64,000 nucleotides of DNA from Bog-756 sp963841885 (GTDB lineage Bacteria; Actinomycetota; Acidimicrobiia; Acidimicrobiales; RAAP-2), in assembly GCA_963841885.1 (NCBI GenBank), contig CAWJEK010000020.1, positions 62,001-126,000 on the forward strand, written 5' to 3'. A program made the translations under genes and the position numbers. Every line of letters begins with the position of its first letter. The first letter of the stretch is position 1. Of the stretch, positions 16,631 through 24,466 are shown in pieces. Below the pieces are notes generated by a model. The model was given only the letters and a program-made list of their open reading frames with translations, searched no databases and was not told where the DNA came from.

Positions 16631-17724
16631 CCGGCGCCGACGACGGGCCGGCCTTCGGCGTCTACGTCCACGTCCCTTTCTGTCGGCACCGGTGCGACTA
16701 CTGCGCCTTCGCCACCTACACCGACCGGGACCACCTGATGGAGGCGTACGCCGCCGCCTGTGTGACCGAGTTGGAACGGGCCGTCGAGCGGGAGGGGATG
16801 CCGGAGGCGACCTCGGTCTTCTTCGGCGGGGGGACGCCGTCGCGGCTGCCGGCCGATCTGCTGGTCGCGGTGCTCGACGCCGTGCCCCGGCGTCCGGGCG
16901 CCGAGGTCACCGTCGAGTGCAACCCCGAGGACGTGACCGACGGGCGCCTCGCCACCTACCGCGACGCCGGTGTGACCCGGATCAGCCTCGGCGTCCAGTC
17001 CACCGTCGGCCACGTGCTGGAGGGCCTCGGCCGCCGCCACGGCCCGGCCCAGGTGACCGAGGCCGCCGGTCGGGTGGCGGGGGCCGGGTTCGCCTCGTGG
17101 AACCTCGACCTCATACTGGGAGGGGCCGGTGAACGCGACGAGGACTGGGAGCGGAGCCTGGCCGACCTGCTGGGTCTGTCCGCCCCGCCACCCCACCTCA
17201 GCGCCTACGCCCTGACCGTGGAGCCGGGGACCCCGTTGGCCGCCACGCCGGAGCGGCACCCCGACGACGACGTCCAGGCCGACCGCTACGAGGTGGCCGA
17301 CCGGGTGCTCACCGCCGCCGGCTACCGGTGGGAGGAGATCTCCAACTGGGCCCGGCCCGGCCACGACTGCCGGCACAACCACCTGTACTGGGACCAGGGT
17401 GACTACCGCGGGGTCGGTTCGGCCGCCCACTCCCACCGGGCCGGCCGCCGGTGGTGGAACGTCCGCACCCCCGATCGCTACGTGGCCCTGGTGGGGGACG
17501 ACCGGTCGACGGTGGCCGGTGAGGAGGTGCTCGACGCCGACCGGCGGGCCGCCGAGGCCCTGGCCCTGTCGCTGCGCACCCCGGCGGGCGTGCCGCTGGC
17601 CGCCCTGCCCGAGGACCCCGACCTCGAGGGGTTGGTCGACCGCTCGACCGGGCGGGCCGTGCTGACCGTGCGGGGACGCCTGCTGGCCAACGCCGTCACC
17701 CGGCGCCTGGTCGTGCCTTCCTGA
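16627..17724 (+). CDS. hemW: radical SAM protein HemW (coproporphyrinogen III oxidase-like)
   Basis: 365 residues. The radical-SAM cluster motif is VPFCRHRCDYCAFATY (C-x3-C-x2-C), followed by SVFFGGGTPSRLP and VECNPEDVTDGRL. HemW proteins lack the extra N-terminal cysteine region of true HemN and are considered heme-trafficking proteins; the short N-terminus before the cluster (about 15 residues) favours HemW. The C-terminal HemN_C part contains NHLYWDQGDYRGVGSAAHS. Confidence 0.9.
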   Translation: MTGADDGPAFGVYVHVPFCRHRCDYCAFATYTDRDHLMEAYAAACVTELERAVEREGMPEATSVFFGGGTPSRLPADLLVAVLDAVPRRPGAEVTVECNPEDVTDGRLATYRDAGVTRISLGVQSTVGHVLEGLGRRHGPAQVTEAAGRVAGAGFASWNLDLILGGAGERDEDWERSLADLLGLSAPPPHLSAYALTVEPGTPLAATPERHPDDDVQADRYEVADRVLTAAGYRWEEISNWARPGHDCRHNHLYWDQGDYRGVGSAAHSHRAGRRWWNVRTPDRYVALVGDDRSTVAGEEVLDADRRAAEALALSLRTPAGVPLAALPEDPDLEGLVDRSTGRAVLTVRGRLLANAVTRRLVVPS

Positions 17725-17749
17725 GGAATGGCTCCGACGGGCCACCCGG

Positions 17750-17755
17750 TACCAT
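17750..17755 (+). promoter_or_regulatory. -10 hexamer TACCAT of glyS
   Basis: TACCAT is 8 nt upstream of ATG 17764 and no Shine-Dalgarno sequence intervenes, so transcription probably begins at or next to the start codon. Confidence 0.4.
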
Positions 17756-17763
17756 TCCCCCCT

Positions 17764-19110
17764 ATGCCCGAGCCGGATGCCCCAGACGACGTCAGTGCCG
17801 AGCGGACCGAACTCCTGGAGAAGGTGATCGGCCTGTGCAAGCGGCGCGGCATCGTCTTCCAGTCGGCCGAGATCTACGGCGGGTTCCGTTCCACGTACGA
17901 CTACGGCCCTCTCGGTGTCAACCTGCTGCGCAACGTCAAGAACCTCTGGTGGGAGGCCATGGTCCAGAGGCGTGACGACGTGGTCGGCCTCGACGCGGCC
18001 ATCCTCGGGCCACCGGCGGTCTGGGCCGCCTCCGGCCACCTGGCGACCTTCACCGACCCGCTGGTGGACTGCAAGAAGTGCCATCAGCGTTGGCGGGAGG
18101 ACAAGATCGACGGGGTCTGCCCGGCCTGCGGCTCGACCGAGTTCACCGAGGCCCGGGCCTTCAACCTGATGTTCAAGACCCACGCCGGTCCCCTGGAGGA
18201 CGAGGGTGCCGTGGCCTACCTGCGTCCCGAGACGGCCCAGGGCATGTTCGTCAACTTCCTCAACGTGCTCCAGACCACCCGGATGAAGCCTCCCTTCGGC
18301 ATCGCCCAGGTCGGCAAGTCCTTCCGCAACGAGATCACCCCCCAGAACTTCGTGTTCCGGACCCGGGAGTTCGAGCAGATGGAGATGGAGTACTTCGTGC
18401 CCCCGGCCGAGGCCCAGCAGTGGTTCGAGTACTGGCTCGACCAGCGCTTCCGCTGGTACCTCGACCTGGGCATCCCCACCGACCAGCTGCGCCTGCGCCA
18501 CCACGAGGCGAGCGAACTGTCGCACTATTCGTCGGCGACGGCCGACGTCGAGTTCCTCTTCCCGTGGGGGTGGGACGAGCTCGAGGGGATCGCCAACCGC
18601 TCCGACTTCGACCTGCTGGCCCACGCCGCCGCGTCGGGCGAGAAGCTCGAGTACTACGACCAGGCCGCCAACGAGCGCTACGTACCCCACGTGATCGAGC
18701 CGGCGGCCGGGGCCACCCGGACGATGATGGCGTTCCTGCTCGCCGCCTACCACGAGGACGAGGTCGGCGGCGAGGCCCGCACGTTGCTGAAACTCCACCC
18801 CCGGCTGGCCCCGTACCAGGTGGCCGTCCTGCCCCTGTCGAAGAAGGAGACGCTGGAGCCGCTCGCCCGCTCGGTCCTGGGCCGGCTGCAGCCGCACTTC
18901 ATGTGCGACTACGACACCACCCAGTCCATCGGCAAGCGCTACCGGCGCCAGGACGAGGTCGGCACGCCGTGGTGCGTGACCGTCGACTTCGACTCGCTGG
19001 AGGACGACGCCGTGACGGTGCGGGACCGCGACACCACCGAACAGGTGCGGGTGCCGATCTCCGGCCTGCTCGACGAGCTGCGCCACCGCATGGACGCCGT
19101 CCGGGCGTAG
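17764..19110 (+). CDS. glyS: glycine--tRNA ligase, single-chain class II type
   Basis: 448 residues. It charges tRNA-Gly. Class II motifs: GFRSTYDYGPLGVNLLRNVK (motif 1 area), RPETAQGMFVNFLNVL, VGKSFRNEITPQNFVFRTREF (motif 2) and GATRTMMAFLLAAY (motif 3). A zinc ribbon CKKCHQRWREDKIDGVCPAC lies at about residues 103-122. This is the alpha2 type, not the alpha/beta heterotetramer. The upstream in-frame extension (MAPTGHPV...) is rejected because a -10 hexamer lies inside it. glyS converges on sulP with only 13 bases between stops. Confidence 0.95.
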   Translation: MPEPDAPDDVSAERTELLEKVIGLCKRRGIVFQSAEIYGGFRSTYDYGPLGVNLLRNVKNLWWEAMVQRRDDVVGLDAAILGPPAVWAASGHLATFTDPLVDCKKCHQRWREDKIDGVCPACGSTEFTEARAFNLMFKTHAGPLEDEGAVAYLRPETAQGMFVNFLNVLQTTRMKPPFGIAQVGKSFRNEITPQNFVFRTREFEQMEMEYFVPPAEAQQWFEYWLDQRFRWYLDLGIPTDQLRLRHHEASELSHYSSATADVEFLFPWGWDELEGIANRSDFDLLAHAAASGEKLEYYDQAANERYVPHVIEPAAGATRTMMAFLLAAYHEDEVGGEARTLLKLHPRLAPYQVAVLPLSKKETLEPLARSVLGRLQPHFMCDYDTTQSIGKRYRRQDEVGTPWCVTVDFDSLEDDAVTVRDRDTTEQVRVPISGLLDELRHRMDAVRA

Positions 19111-19123
19111 CCGGGGCCGGGAC

Positions 19124-20827
19124 TCACCCGCCGCCCGGGGTGCCGGTCGCCGCCGACCGGGCCACGTGGAGCCGGGCGTGGGCGACCGCCGAGGGGAGGT
19201 CGTCGAAGACGTGGTGGTCGTGGGCCAACCGGTCGAGGGAGCCCACCGCCTCCAGGATCCGGAGGTGTTCGGGGCGCACGCCCTTGAGCAGGACGGTGAT
19301 CCCCCGCCGCTCGAGGTGGTCGACGATGTCACCGAGGGCGTGGGCGGCCGAGGCGTCGAGACCCTGGACGTCGGCCAGCCGCAGGATCACGACCCGCACG
19401 TCCCCGACCGAGGCGAACTCCTCGAGGAACCGCTGGGACACGGCGAAGAAGAGCGGGCCGTCGATCCGGTAGACGAGGACGTGGTCGTCGACCGAGCGGA
19501 GCCCGTGGACGTCGACGGGGTCGTCGGCTTCGCCGGACAGGCGCTCGGACGTGAACGTAGCGCTCCGGGCCAGGTGGAGGAGGGCGAGTGCCCCGGCAAC
19601 GGCCAGGCCCAGCTCGATGGCCACGATGAGGTTGACCGCCACCGTGGCCACCGCCGTCAACACCAGGACGGCGGCGTCGGACCTCGTGGAGCGCAGCACC
19701 GACCACACATTGGCCGGGTCGACCATGCGCACCGCGGTGACCACGAGCACGCCCGCCAGCGCCGCCTCGGGGATCTTCGCCACCAGGGAGCCGGCGACCA
19801 GCACCACGGCCAGGAGGGTGAGCGAGTGCACGATGGCCGACAGGCGGGTCCGGGCCCCGGCCCGGGCGTTGACCGCGGTGCGGGCGATGGCTCCGGTCGA
19901 GGGCATCCCGCCGAACATCGACGAGGCCAGGGAGGCGAGTCCCTGGCCGACGAGTTCGCGGTCGGGATCGCTCGGTCTGCCGTCGGTGAGGGCGTCGGCC
20001 ACCTTGGCCGACAGGAGCGACTCCATGGCGGCGAGCACCGCGACGGCCAGGGCGGCGGAGGCCAGCTGCGGGACGCGCCCGAGGGCCGGGAGGTGGGGGA
20101 CGGGCAACGAGGACGGGAGCGCCCCGATGCGGGTCACCGTCCAACCCGCCGCGCCGGCGACCACGGTGGCGACGATCACACCGAGGAGCGACGCCGGGAG
20201 CGCCTTGTGGAGGCGGGGTAGCCCGACCATCACGACGGCCACGATGGCGACCAGGGCCAGCGACTCGAAGTGGGGGGCGGTGGTCCAGCGGGAGAGCGAC
20301 CGCCAGGCCACCACCGCGGTGGACGCGCCGCTCGGCTTGACCACCCCGAGGGCGGCCGGCACCTGCTGGAGGAAGATGACCACGGCGATGCCGACGGCGA
20401 ATCCCTCGACCACCGGCCAGGGGACGTAGGCCACCGCCCGGCCGAGGCGCAGAGCTCCGGCAGCCAGGACCAGTACCCCGGCCATCAGGCCCACGGTGGC
20501 CACCGAGCCGGCGCCGAAACGGGCGACGACGGGCAGCAGGACGACGGCCATCGCCCCGGTCGGACCCGAGACCTGCAGATCCGACCCGCCGAAGACACCG
20601 GCCACGAGGCCGGCCACGATGGCGGTGGTGAGGCCGACGGCGGGGCCGAGCCCGGCGGCGATGGCGAAGGCCAGGGCCAGGGGCAGCGCGACCACCCCGA
20701 CGGTGATGCCGGCCACCACGTCGGCCTTCCACGAGGTGCCGACGCCCCGGTAGTCGTCCCGACGGGGGAGGAACCGGCGTACCCTGCCCACCGGGCGGGT
20801 GCCGGGCCCCGTTCCGCCCGGGTTCAC
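19124..20827 (-). CDS. SulP-family anion transporter with STAS domain
   Basis: 567 residues. The SLC26/SulP membrane domain covers about residues 30-430, with GVVALPLALAFAIAAGLGP, VFGGSDLQVSGPTGAMAVVL and LASSMFGGMPSTGAIARTAV. A C-terminal STAS domain follows (about 455-555: LVYRIDGPLFFAVSQRFLEE, ADVQGLDASAAHALGDIVDH). Substrates in the family are sulfate, bicarbonate or other anions. The start GTG overlaps the stop of the ArsR gene, so the two form an operon. The frame is open far upstream through arsR in another phase, but that part is not conserved. Confidence 0.9.
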   Translation of the reverse strand: MNPGGTGPGTRPVGRVRRFLPRRDDYRGVGTSWKADVVAGITVGVVALPLALAFAIAAGLGPAVGLTTAIVAGLVAGVFGGSDLQVSGPTGAMAVVLLPVVARFGAGSVATVGLMAGVLVLAAGALRLGRAVAYVPWPVVEGFAVGIAVVIFLQQVPAALGVVKPSGASTAVVAWRSLSRWTTAPHFESLALVAIVAVVMVGLPRLHKALPASLLGVIVATVVAGAAGWTVTRIGALPSSLPVPHLPALGRVPQLASAALAVAVLAAMESLLSAKVADALTDGRPSDPDRELVGQGLASLASSMFGGMPSTGAIARTAVNARAGARTRLSAIVHSLTLLAVVLVAGSLVAKIPEAALAGVLVVTAVRMVDPANVWSVLRSTRSDAAVLVLTAVATVAVNLIVAIELGLAVAGALALLHLARSATFTSERLSGEADDPVDVHGLRSVDDHVLVYRIDGPLFFAVSQRFLEEFASVGDVRVVILRLADVQGLDASAAHALGDIVDHLERRGITVLLKGVRPEHLRILEAVGSLDRLAHDHHVFDDLPSAVAHARLHVARSAATGTPGGG

Positions 20828-21237
20828 GCCCCCTCGCCCGTCTGCTCGAGTTCGGCGAGCAGGCGGCGGGTCTCGTCGAGCGACCCGAGCAGGAAGCGGC
20901 GCGCCACGGCCATCAGCTCGACCAGGAGCGGGTCCTTGATGGCGTACACCACCGTCGATCCCGTCTTCCGCGAGGTCACGAGTCCGGCCCGACGCAGGAC
21001 GCCGAGCTGCTGGGACAGGTGGGACAGTTCGATCCCCACCAACGGCTGGAGCTCCCCGACGGAGCGCTCCCCGTCGGCCAGCACCTCGAGGCACCGGACC
21101 CGGGCGGGGTGGGCGAGGGCCTTGAACAGCGCCGCCTTCGTCTCCGACAGCGGGACGCTCGGCGTGGGGGCCACGTCCGTGCCCGGCCCCGGATGGGCCG
21201 GTCGACCGGGAGACCGTATCGTCGACGGAGTCATCAT
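20824..21237 (-). CDS. ArsR-family transcriptional repressor
   Basis: 137 residues. A winged-helix ArsR domain spans about residues 30-110: KAALFKALAHPARVRCLEVLADGERSVGELQ, the recognition helix region LSHLSQQLGVLRRAGLVTSRK, and the wing GSTVVYAIKD. It lacks the CxC metal motif of classical ArsR, so it may sense something other than arsenite (redox or sulfur signals are known for some SulP-linked ArsR proteins). It is first in an operon with sulP and probably autoregulates through the dyad directly upstream. A 28-residue Pro-rich N-terminus is unusual; an internal start is possible. Confidence 0.88.
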   Translation of the reverse strand: MMTPSTIRSPGRPAHPGPGTDVAPTPSVPLSETKAALFKALAHPARVRCLEVLADGERSVGELQPLVGIELSHLSQQLGVLRRAGLVTSRKTGSTVVYAIKDPLLVELMAVARRFLLGSLDETRRLLAELEQTGEGA

Positions 21238-21242
21238 CTGAT

Positions 21243-21264
21243 CACTTTATAGAATTGTCAAGTG
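21243..21264 (-). promoter_or_regulatory. arsR-sulP promoter and possible operator
   Basis: An AT-rich island in GC-rich DNA. Reading on the minus strand, TATAAA (21251-21246) is 8 nt before ATG 21237, a strong leaderless-type -10, and TTGACA lies at 21261-21256. The two are too close to be one -35/-10 pair, so TTGACA is probably coincidental or belongs to a nested promoter with GATGAT as its -10. CACTT and AAGTG arms, 12 nt apart, form a dyad covering the -10, a plausible ArsR-family operator. Confidence 0.5.
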
Positions 21265-21350
21265 TCCCGTCCACCCGGATCCCACCGGGATGGCTCCGGT
21301 GGCCGGCCGGATCGCCGGTGGAACGGAGTCACCGTGGGAGGATGGGGTAC

Positions 21351-23402
21351 ATGTCGTCCCGCCCCACCCACCCGTTCCGTTCGCTGGGGGTCGTCCTGGT
21401 GGCCTTGGCCCCGGTGGTCGCCGGGCTGGGCCTCGCGCTGGCGCCGGCGTCCCCGGCACAGGCCGCCGGCTCCGACTCGTACGAGGTCACCTTCGTGGCC
21501 CGCCAGTGCCCCACCTACCAGGACATCACCGCCAACCTGGCCCGCAACAACATCCAGGAGAGCCTCCAGGATCTGGGGGCCGACACCGCGTACACCGCCG
21601 GCCAGCCCATCTCCCCGTCCGTCGAGACCCCGAACCAGCCGAACTGCACCCCCCTGACCGGGTGGCAGTTCACCTTCGGCGACGGGATCAACGGCACGAC
21701 CCCGGGAACCAACCTGTCGCGCGTGTCGAACCCGGTGAGCCCCAGCTTCACCACCCAGGCCTCGACCCCGCTGCTCGACACGAGCGGCAACGCGACCGGA
21801 ATGACCATCGCCGGAGCCGTGACCACGACGCTGACCTCGGCCCAGGTGAGTCAAGCGGCCGCCCACAACCTGTGGGTCCAGGGCGGGACGGCGACCGACC
21901 CGCTCGGCACCGCCGCCTTCGGCGACAAGTACGCCTTCGGGGCCCTGCGCTGCGCCATCGACAACCTCAACGGGGACAACGTCGAGTGGGTCGGCTTCCC
22001 GACCGGCCAGACCCACGTGTTCTGCTACTACTACGCCGTCGACGAGACGCCGGCCCCCGGCACGATCACCATCGCCAAGGTCCTGACCAACCCCGGGGTG
22101 AGCGACCCCGCCTTCCCCTTCGTGGGCAGCGTGTCCTACAACCCCGGAGGCACCTTCGAGGTCGCCGCCGGCCAGTCGGTCTCGTTCGTCCGGGACTCCA
22201 ACACGGACTGGAACTTCCAGGAGCAGTCGACCGCGGGCTACCAGTTCACCTCGGCGGTGTGCACGTCCGCCGACGGGTCGAGCACCTTCAACGGCACCCC
22301 CGCGCCGGTCGGCACACCGGTGACCTTCGACACCAACGTCCTCGTCTCCGTCGACCTGGCCCCGGGCGACGTGGCGACCTGTACCTACACCAACTCCCGC
22401 AACGTGGTCGACCTGACGGTGCTCAAGCAGACGGTGGGCGGGGTCGGGACATTCCCGGTCACCGTGACGAGCCCGTCCGACGTGGTCACCGACCTGTCGG
22501 CCACCACCACCGAGGAGGGCGTGCCGGTCGAGGCGTGCATCCCGTCCACCACCACCTGTGACGTGGTGGACAACCCCGCCACGTTCCCGTCCGACTACAC
22601 CGTCACGGAGGCGTTGCCGGCCGCCACCGGCGCCGGCAGTTGGGCGGCGACGGCATTCGACTGCAACGGCGTCAGCCAGACCGCGGGCGTCACCCAGACC
22701 GTGGTCGTGACCTCCACTCTCGAGCCTCTTGCCTGCACCTTCACCAACACGTTCACCCCGACGGGCAGCATCACCCTCACCAAGGCGACCACCGGGGGCG
22801 TCGGGACCACCGAGTTCGCCGTCACGCCGAGCCCGCCCTCCGACGACACCGACGTCGCCGACCCGGTCTACTCCGCCACGACCACCGTGCCGGGCACCGC
22901 GGTGACCGCCACCAAGGTGTCGGGCGACTACACGCTCGACTCCCTGGACCTGGGGACCTACTCCGTCGTGGAGTCGGGGCCCGACGACACCGCCACCGGC
23001 ACCTGGGCGACGGCCTCGATCCACTGCAACGGCCAGGCGACGGACCCGACCAGCTCCGACGTCCTGGTGACGCTCACCCCGGCCGACCCCCACGTCACCT
23101 GTGCCTTCGTCAACGCCTTCACCACCAGCCCGCCGCCCACCACGACCACGTCCACCACCGTCGCCCCGGTCACCAGTACGACCGTGGGTCCGACCACCGA
23201 AGCCGCCGACACGGGGACCGGTGGCTCCGGTTCCGGTGGCTCCGGTCAGCTGGCCTCGACCGGTGAGGACCTGCGCCTACCCCTCGGCGTGGCCGGGGTC
23301 CTGGCGCTGGCCGGCACCGGACTGCTGGGGGTCGACCGCGCCCGCCGACGCCGGACCGCTCCGGTGACGGTCGACCGCGACGACGGCCGCCGAGCGAGCT
23401 GA
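21351..23402 (+). CDS. large secreted wall protein with LAxTG sorting signal
   Basis: 683 residues. A signal peptide (residues 1-38, ending ASPAQAAGSD) is followed by an N-terminal domain of about 200 residues and several prealbumin/SpaA-like repeats (FPVTVTSPS, EFAVTPSPPSDD) ending in cysteine-containing strands such as ACTFTNTF and CAFVNAF. A Thr/Pro-rich stalk (PPPTTTTSTTVAPVTSTTV) and the sorting signal LASTG, then a hydrophobic helix and RARRRR, complete it. LAxTG is the class E sortase recognition motif, and the sortase gene follows 47 bases later. The start is ATG 21351, 9 nt after GGAGG; the nearer ATG at 21342 abuts that site. Likely a wall-anchored adhesin or structural protein. Confidence 0.85.
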   Translation: MSSRPTHPFRSLGVVLVALAPVVAGLGLALAPASPAQAAGSDSYEVTFVARQCPTYQDITANLARNNIQESLQDLGADTAYTAGQPISPSVETPNQPNCTPLTGWQFTFGDGINGTTPGTNLSRVSNPVSPSFTTQASTPLLDTSGNATGMTIAGAVTTTLTSAQVSQAAAHNLWVQGGTATDPLGTAAFGDKYAFGALRCAIDNLNGDNVEWVGFPTGQTHVFCYYYAVDETPAPGTITIAKVLTNPGVSDPAFPFVGSVSYNPGGTFEVAAGQSVSFVRDSNTDWNFQEQSTAGYQFTSAVCTSADGSSTFNGTPAPVGTPVTFDTNVLVSVDLAPGDVATCTYTNSRNVVDLTVLKQTVGGVGTFPVTVTSPSDVVTDLSATTTEEGVPVEACIPSTTTCDVVDNPATFPSDYTVTEALPAATGAGSWAATAFDCNGVSQTAGVTQTVVVTSTLEPLACTFTNTFTPTGSITLTKATTGGVGTTEFAVTPSPPSDDTDVADPVYSATTTVPGTAVTATKVSGDYTLDSLDLGTYSVVESGPDDTATGTWATASIHCNGQATDPTSSDVLVTLTPADPHVTCAFVNAFTTSPPPTTTTSTTVAPVTSTTVGPTTEAADTGTGGSGSGGSGQLASTGEDLRLPLGVAGVLALAGTGLLGVDRARRRRTAPVTVDRDDGRRAS

Positions 23403-23449
23403 CCCCGCCCACGACCCCCGCGGCGCCCGACGGGGCACCCTCCTCCCGC

Positions 23450-24334
23450 GTGGACCCACGACCGGGGCGCCGCCGCCCCTCGGCCCTCGCCCGCACGGGT
23501 CGTTGGCTCCTGGCGGCGGCGGCTCTGGTGGTCCTCTTCGTGGCCTACCAGCTGTGGGGCACGGCGCTCGTCCACTGGCGGGGTCAGGCCGACCTGCGGT
23601 CGCGGTTCGACCAGGAGGTCGCCACCGCCCGGGCGGCCGACCAAGGCGGCGCGGCGCACCGCATCCCGTACCCGGCGGTGGGTGACCCGGTGGGCGTGAT
23701 CACCATCCCCCGGATCGGTGTGGACCAGGTCGTGGTGGAGGGGGTGGGCGCCGCCCAACTGGCCGAGGGTCCCGGGCACTACCCCGGGACCGCGCTGCCG
23801 GGTCAGCCCGGCAACTCGGCGATCGCCGGCCATCGCACGACCCACGGGGCCCCCTTCAACGGGCTGGCGGAGCTCCGCACGGGTGACGCCATCGACGTCA
23901 CGACGCTCCAGGGCGCCTTCACCTACCGGGTCGCACGGTCGATGGTGGTGTCGCCCGACGACGTCGCCGTACTCGCCCCGACCACCACGCCACAGCTGAC
24001 GCTGACCACCTGCACCCCGAAGTACAGCGCGGCCCAGCGACTGGTGGTCGAGGCGCGCCTCGTCGGTCCTCCGGCCGCCGCCACCCCGCCTCCCGACTCG
24101 GCGGCCGGGACGGTGTCGGGGGCTGACCCGGTGGACTCGGTGGCCACCTGGCTGGTGCTCGCCGGGTCGGTCCTCGTCCTGGCCGCCCTCGGGGTGGCGG
24201 TCGGGCGGGTGCGCCGACGACCGGGGTCGGCCCGGTCCGCGCGCTGGCTCACGGCCGCCGCCGTGGTCGTCGGGTCGGTCGTCGTCTTCGTGGGCTTCGG
24301 CGCCCTCGACGCGCTGCTCCCCCCGAGCCTGTGA
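23450..24334 (+). CDS. class E sortase
   Basis: 294 residues. Transpeptidase that cleaves LAxTG signals and joins proteins to the peptidoglycan. An N-terminal membrane anchor (about 18-40) precedes the sortase fold with catalytic H128 (SAIAGHRTTHGAPF), C188 (LTLTTCTPKYS) and R197 (AAQRLVVEARL). Two further hydrophobic helices at the C-terminus (about 225-245 and 265-285) are typical of class E enzymes. It directly follows a gene with an LASTG signal, so the two form an enzyme-substrate pair. Start GTG has no strong ribosome-binding site. Confidence 0.9.
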   Translation: MDPRPGRRRPSALARTGRWLLAAAALVVLFVAYQLWGTALVHWRGQADLRSRFDQEVATARAADQGGAAHRIPYPAVGDPVGVITIPRIGVDQVVVEGVGAAQLAEGPGHYPGTALPGQPGNSAIAGHRTTHGAPFNGLAELRTGDAIDVTTLQGAFTYRVARSMVVSPDDVAVLAPTTTPQLTLTTCTPKYSAAQRLVVEARLVGPPAAATPPPDSAAGTVSGADPVDSVATWLVLAGSVLVLAALGVAVGRVRRRPGSARSARWLTAAAVVVGSVVVFVGFGALDALLPPSL

Positions 24335-24392
24335 CCACGACGCGGGGCCCGCGCGTCGACCGCGGGGGTCCGGCGGTCGGACGGCCGCGGAG

Positions 24393-24398
24393 TAGGCT
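24393..24398 (+). promoter_or_regulatory. -10 hexamer TAGGCT upstream of ppdK
   Basis: TAGGCT lies about 70 nt before the ppdK ATG. Unlike many genes here, ppdK would have a leader with a real ribosome-binding site (GAGGAG 24451-24456). No convincing -35. Confidence 0.3.
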
Positions 24399-24466
24399 CT
24401 GCGCTCGGCGCCGGCCGTGTGGCCGCGTTCCTCCCACTCAGTTCCCATCCGAGGAGACCCTTCCTG

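Noticed and set aside
16531..19332. 933-residue minus-strand frame
   Set aside because: Shadow of hemW and glyS; no domain, and both plus-strand genes are certain.
20828..21094. Upstream extension of the SulP frame
   Set aside because: It runs through arsR in another phase and is Arg/Pro-rich; the GTG overlapping the arsR stop is the natural start.
21256..21261. TTGACA as -35 paired with TATAAA upstream of arsR
   Set aside because: Only 4 nt separate them, so they cannot be one promoter.
23200..23260. GGTTCCGGTGGC repeats as a DNA element
   Set aside because: They simply encode the Gly/Ser stalk of the wall protein.
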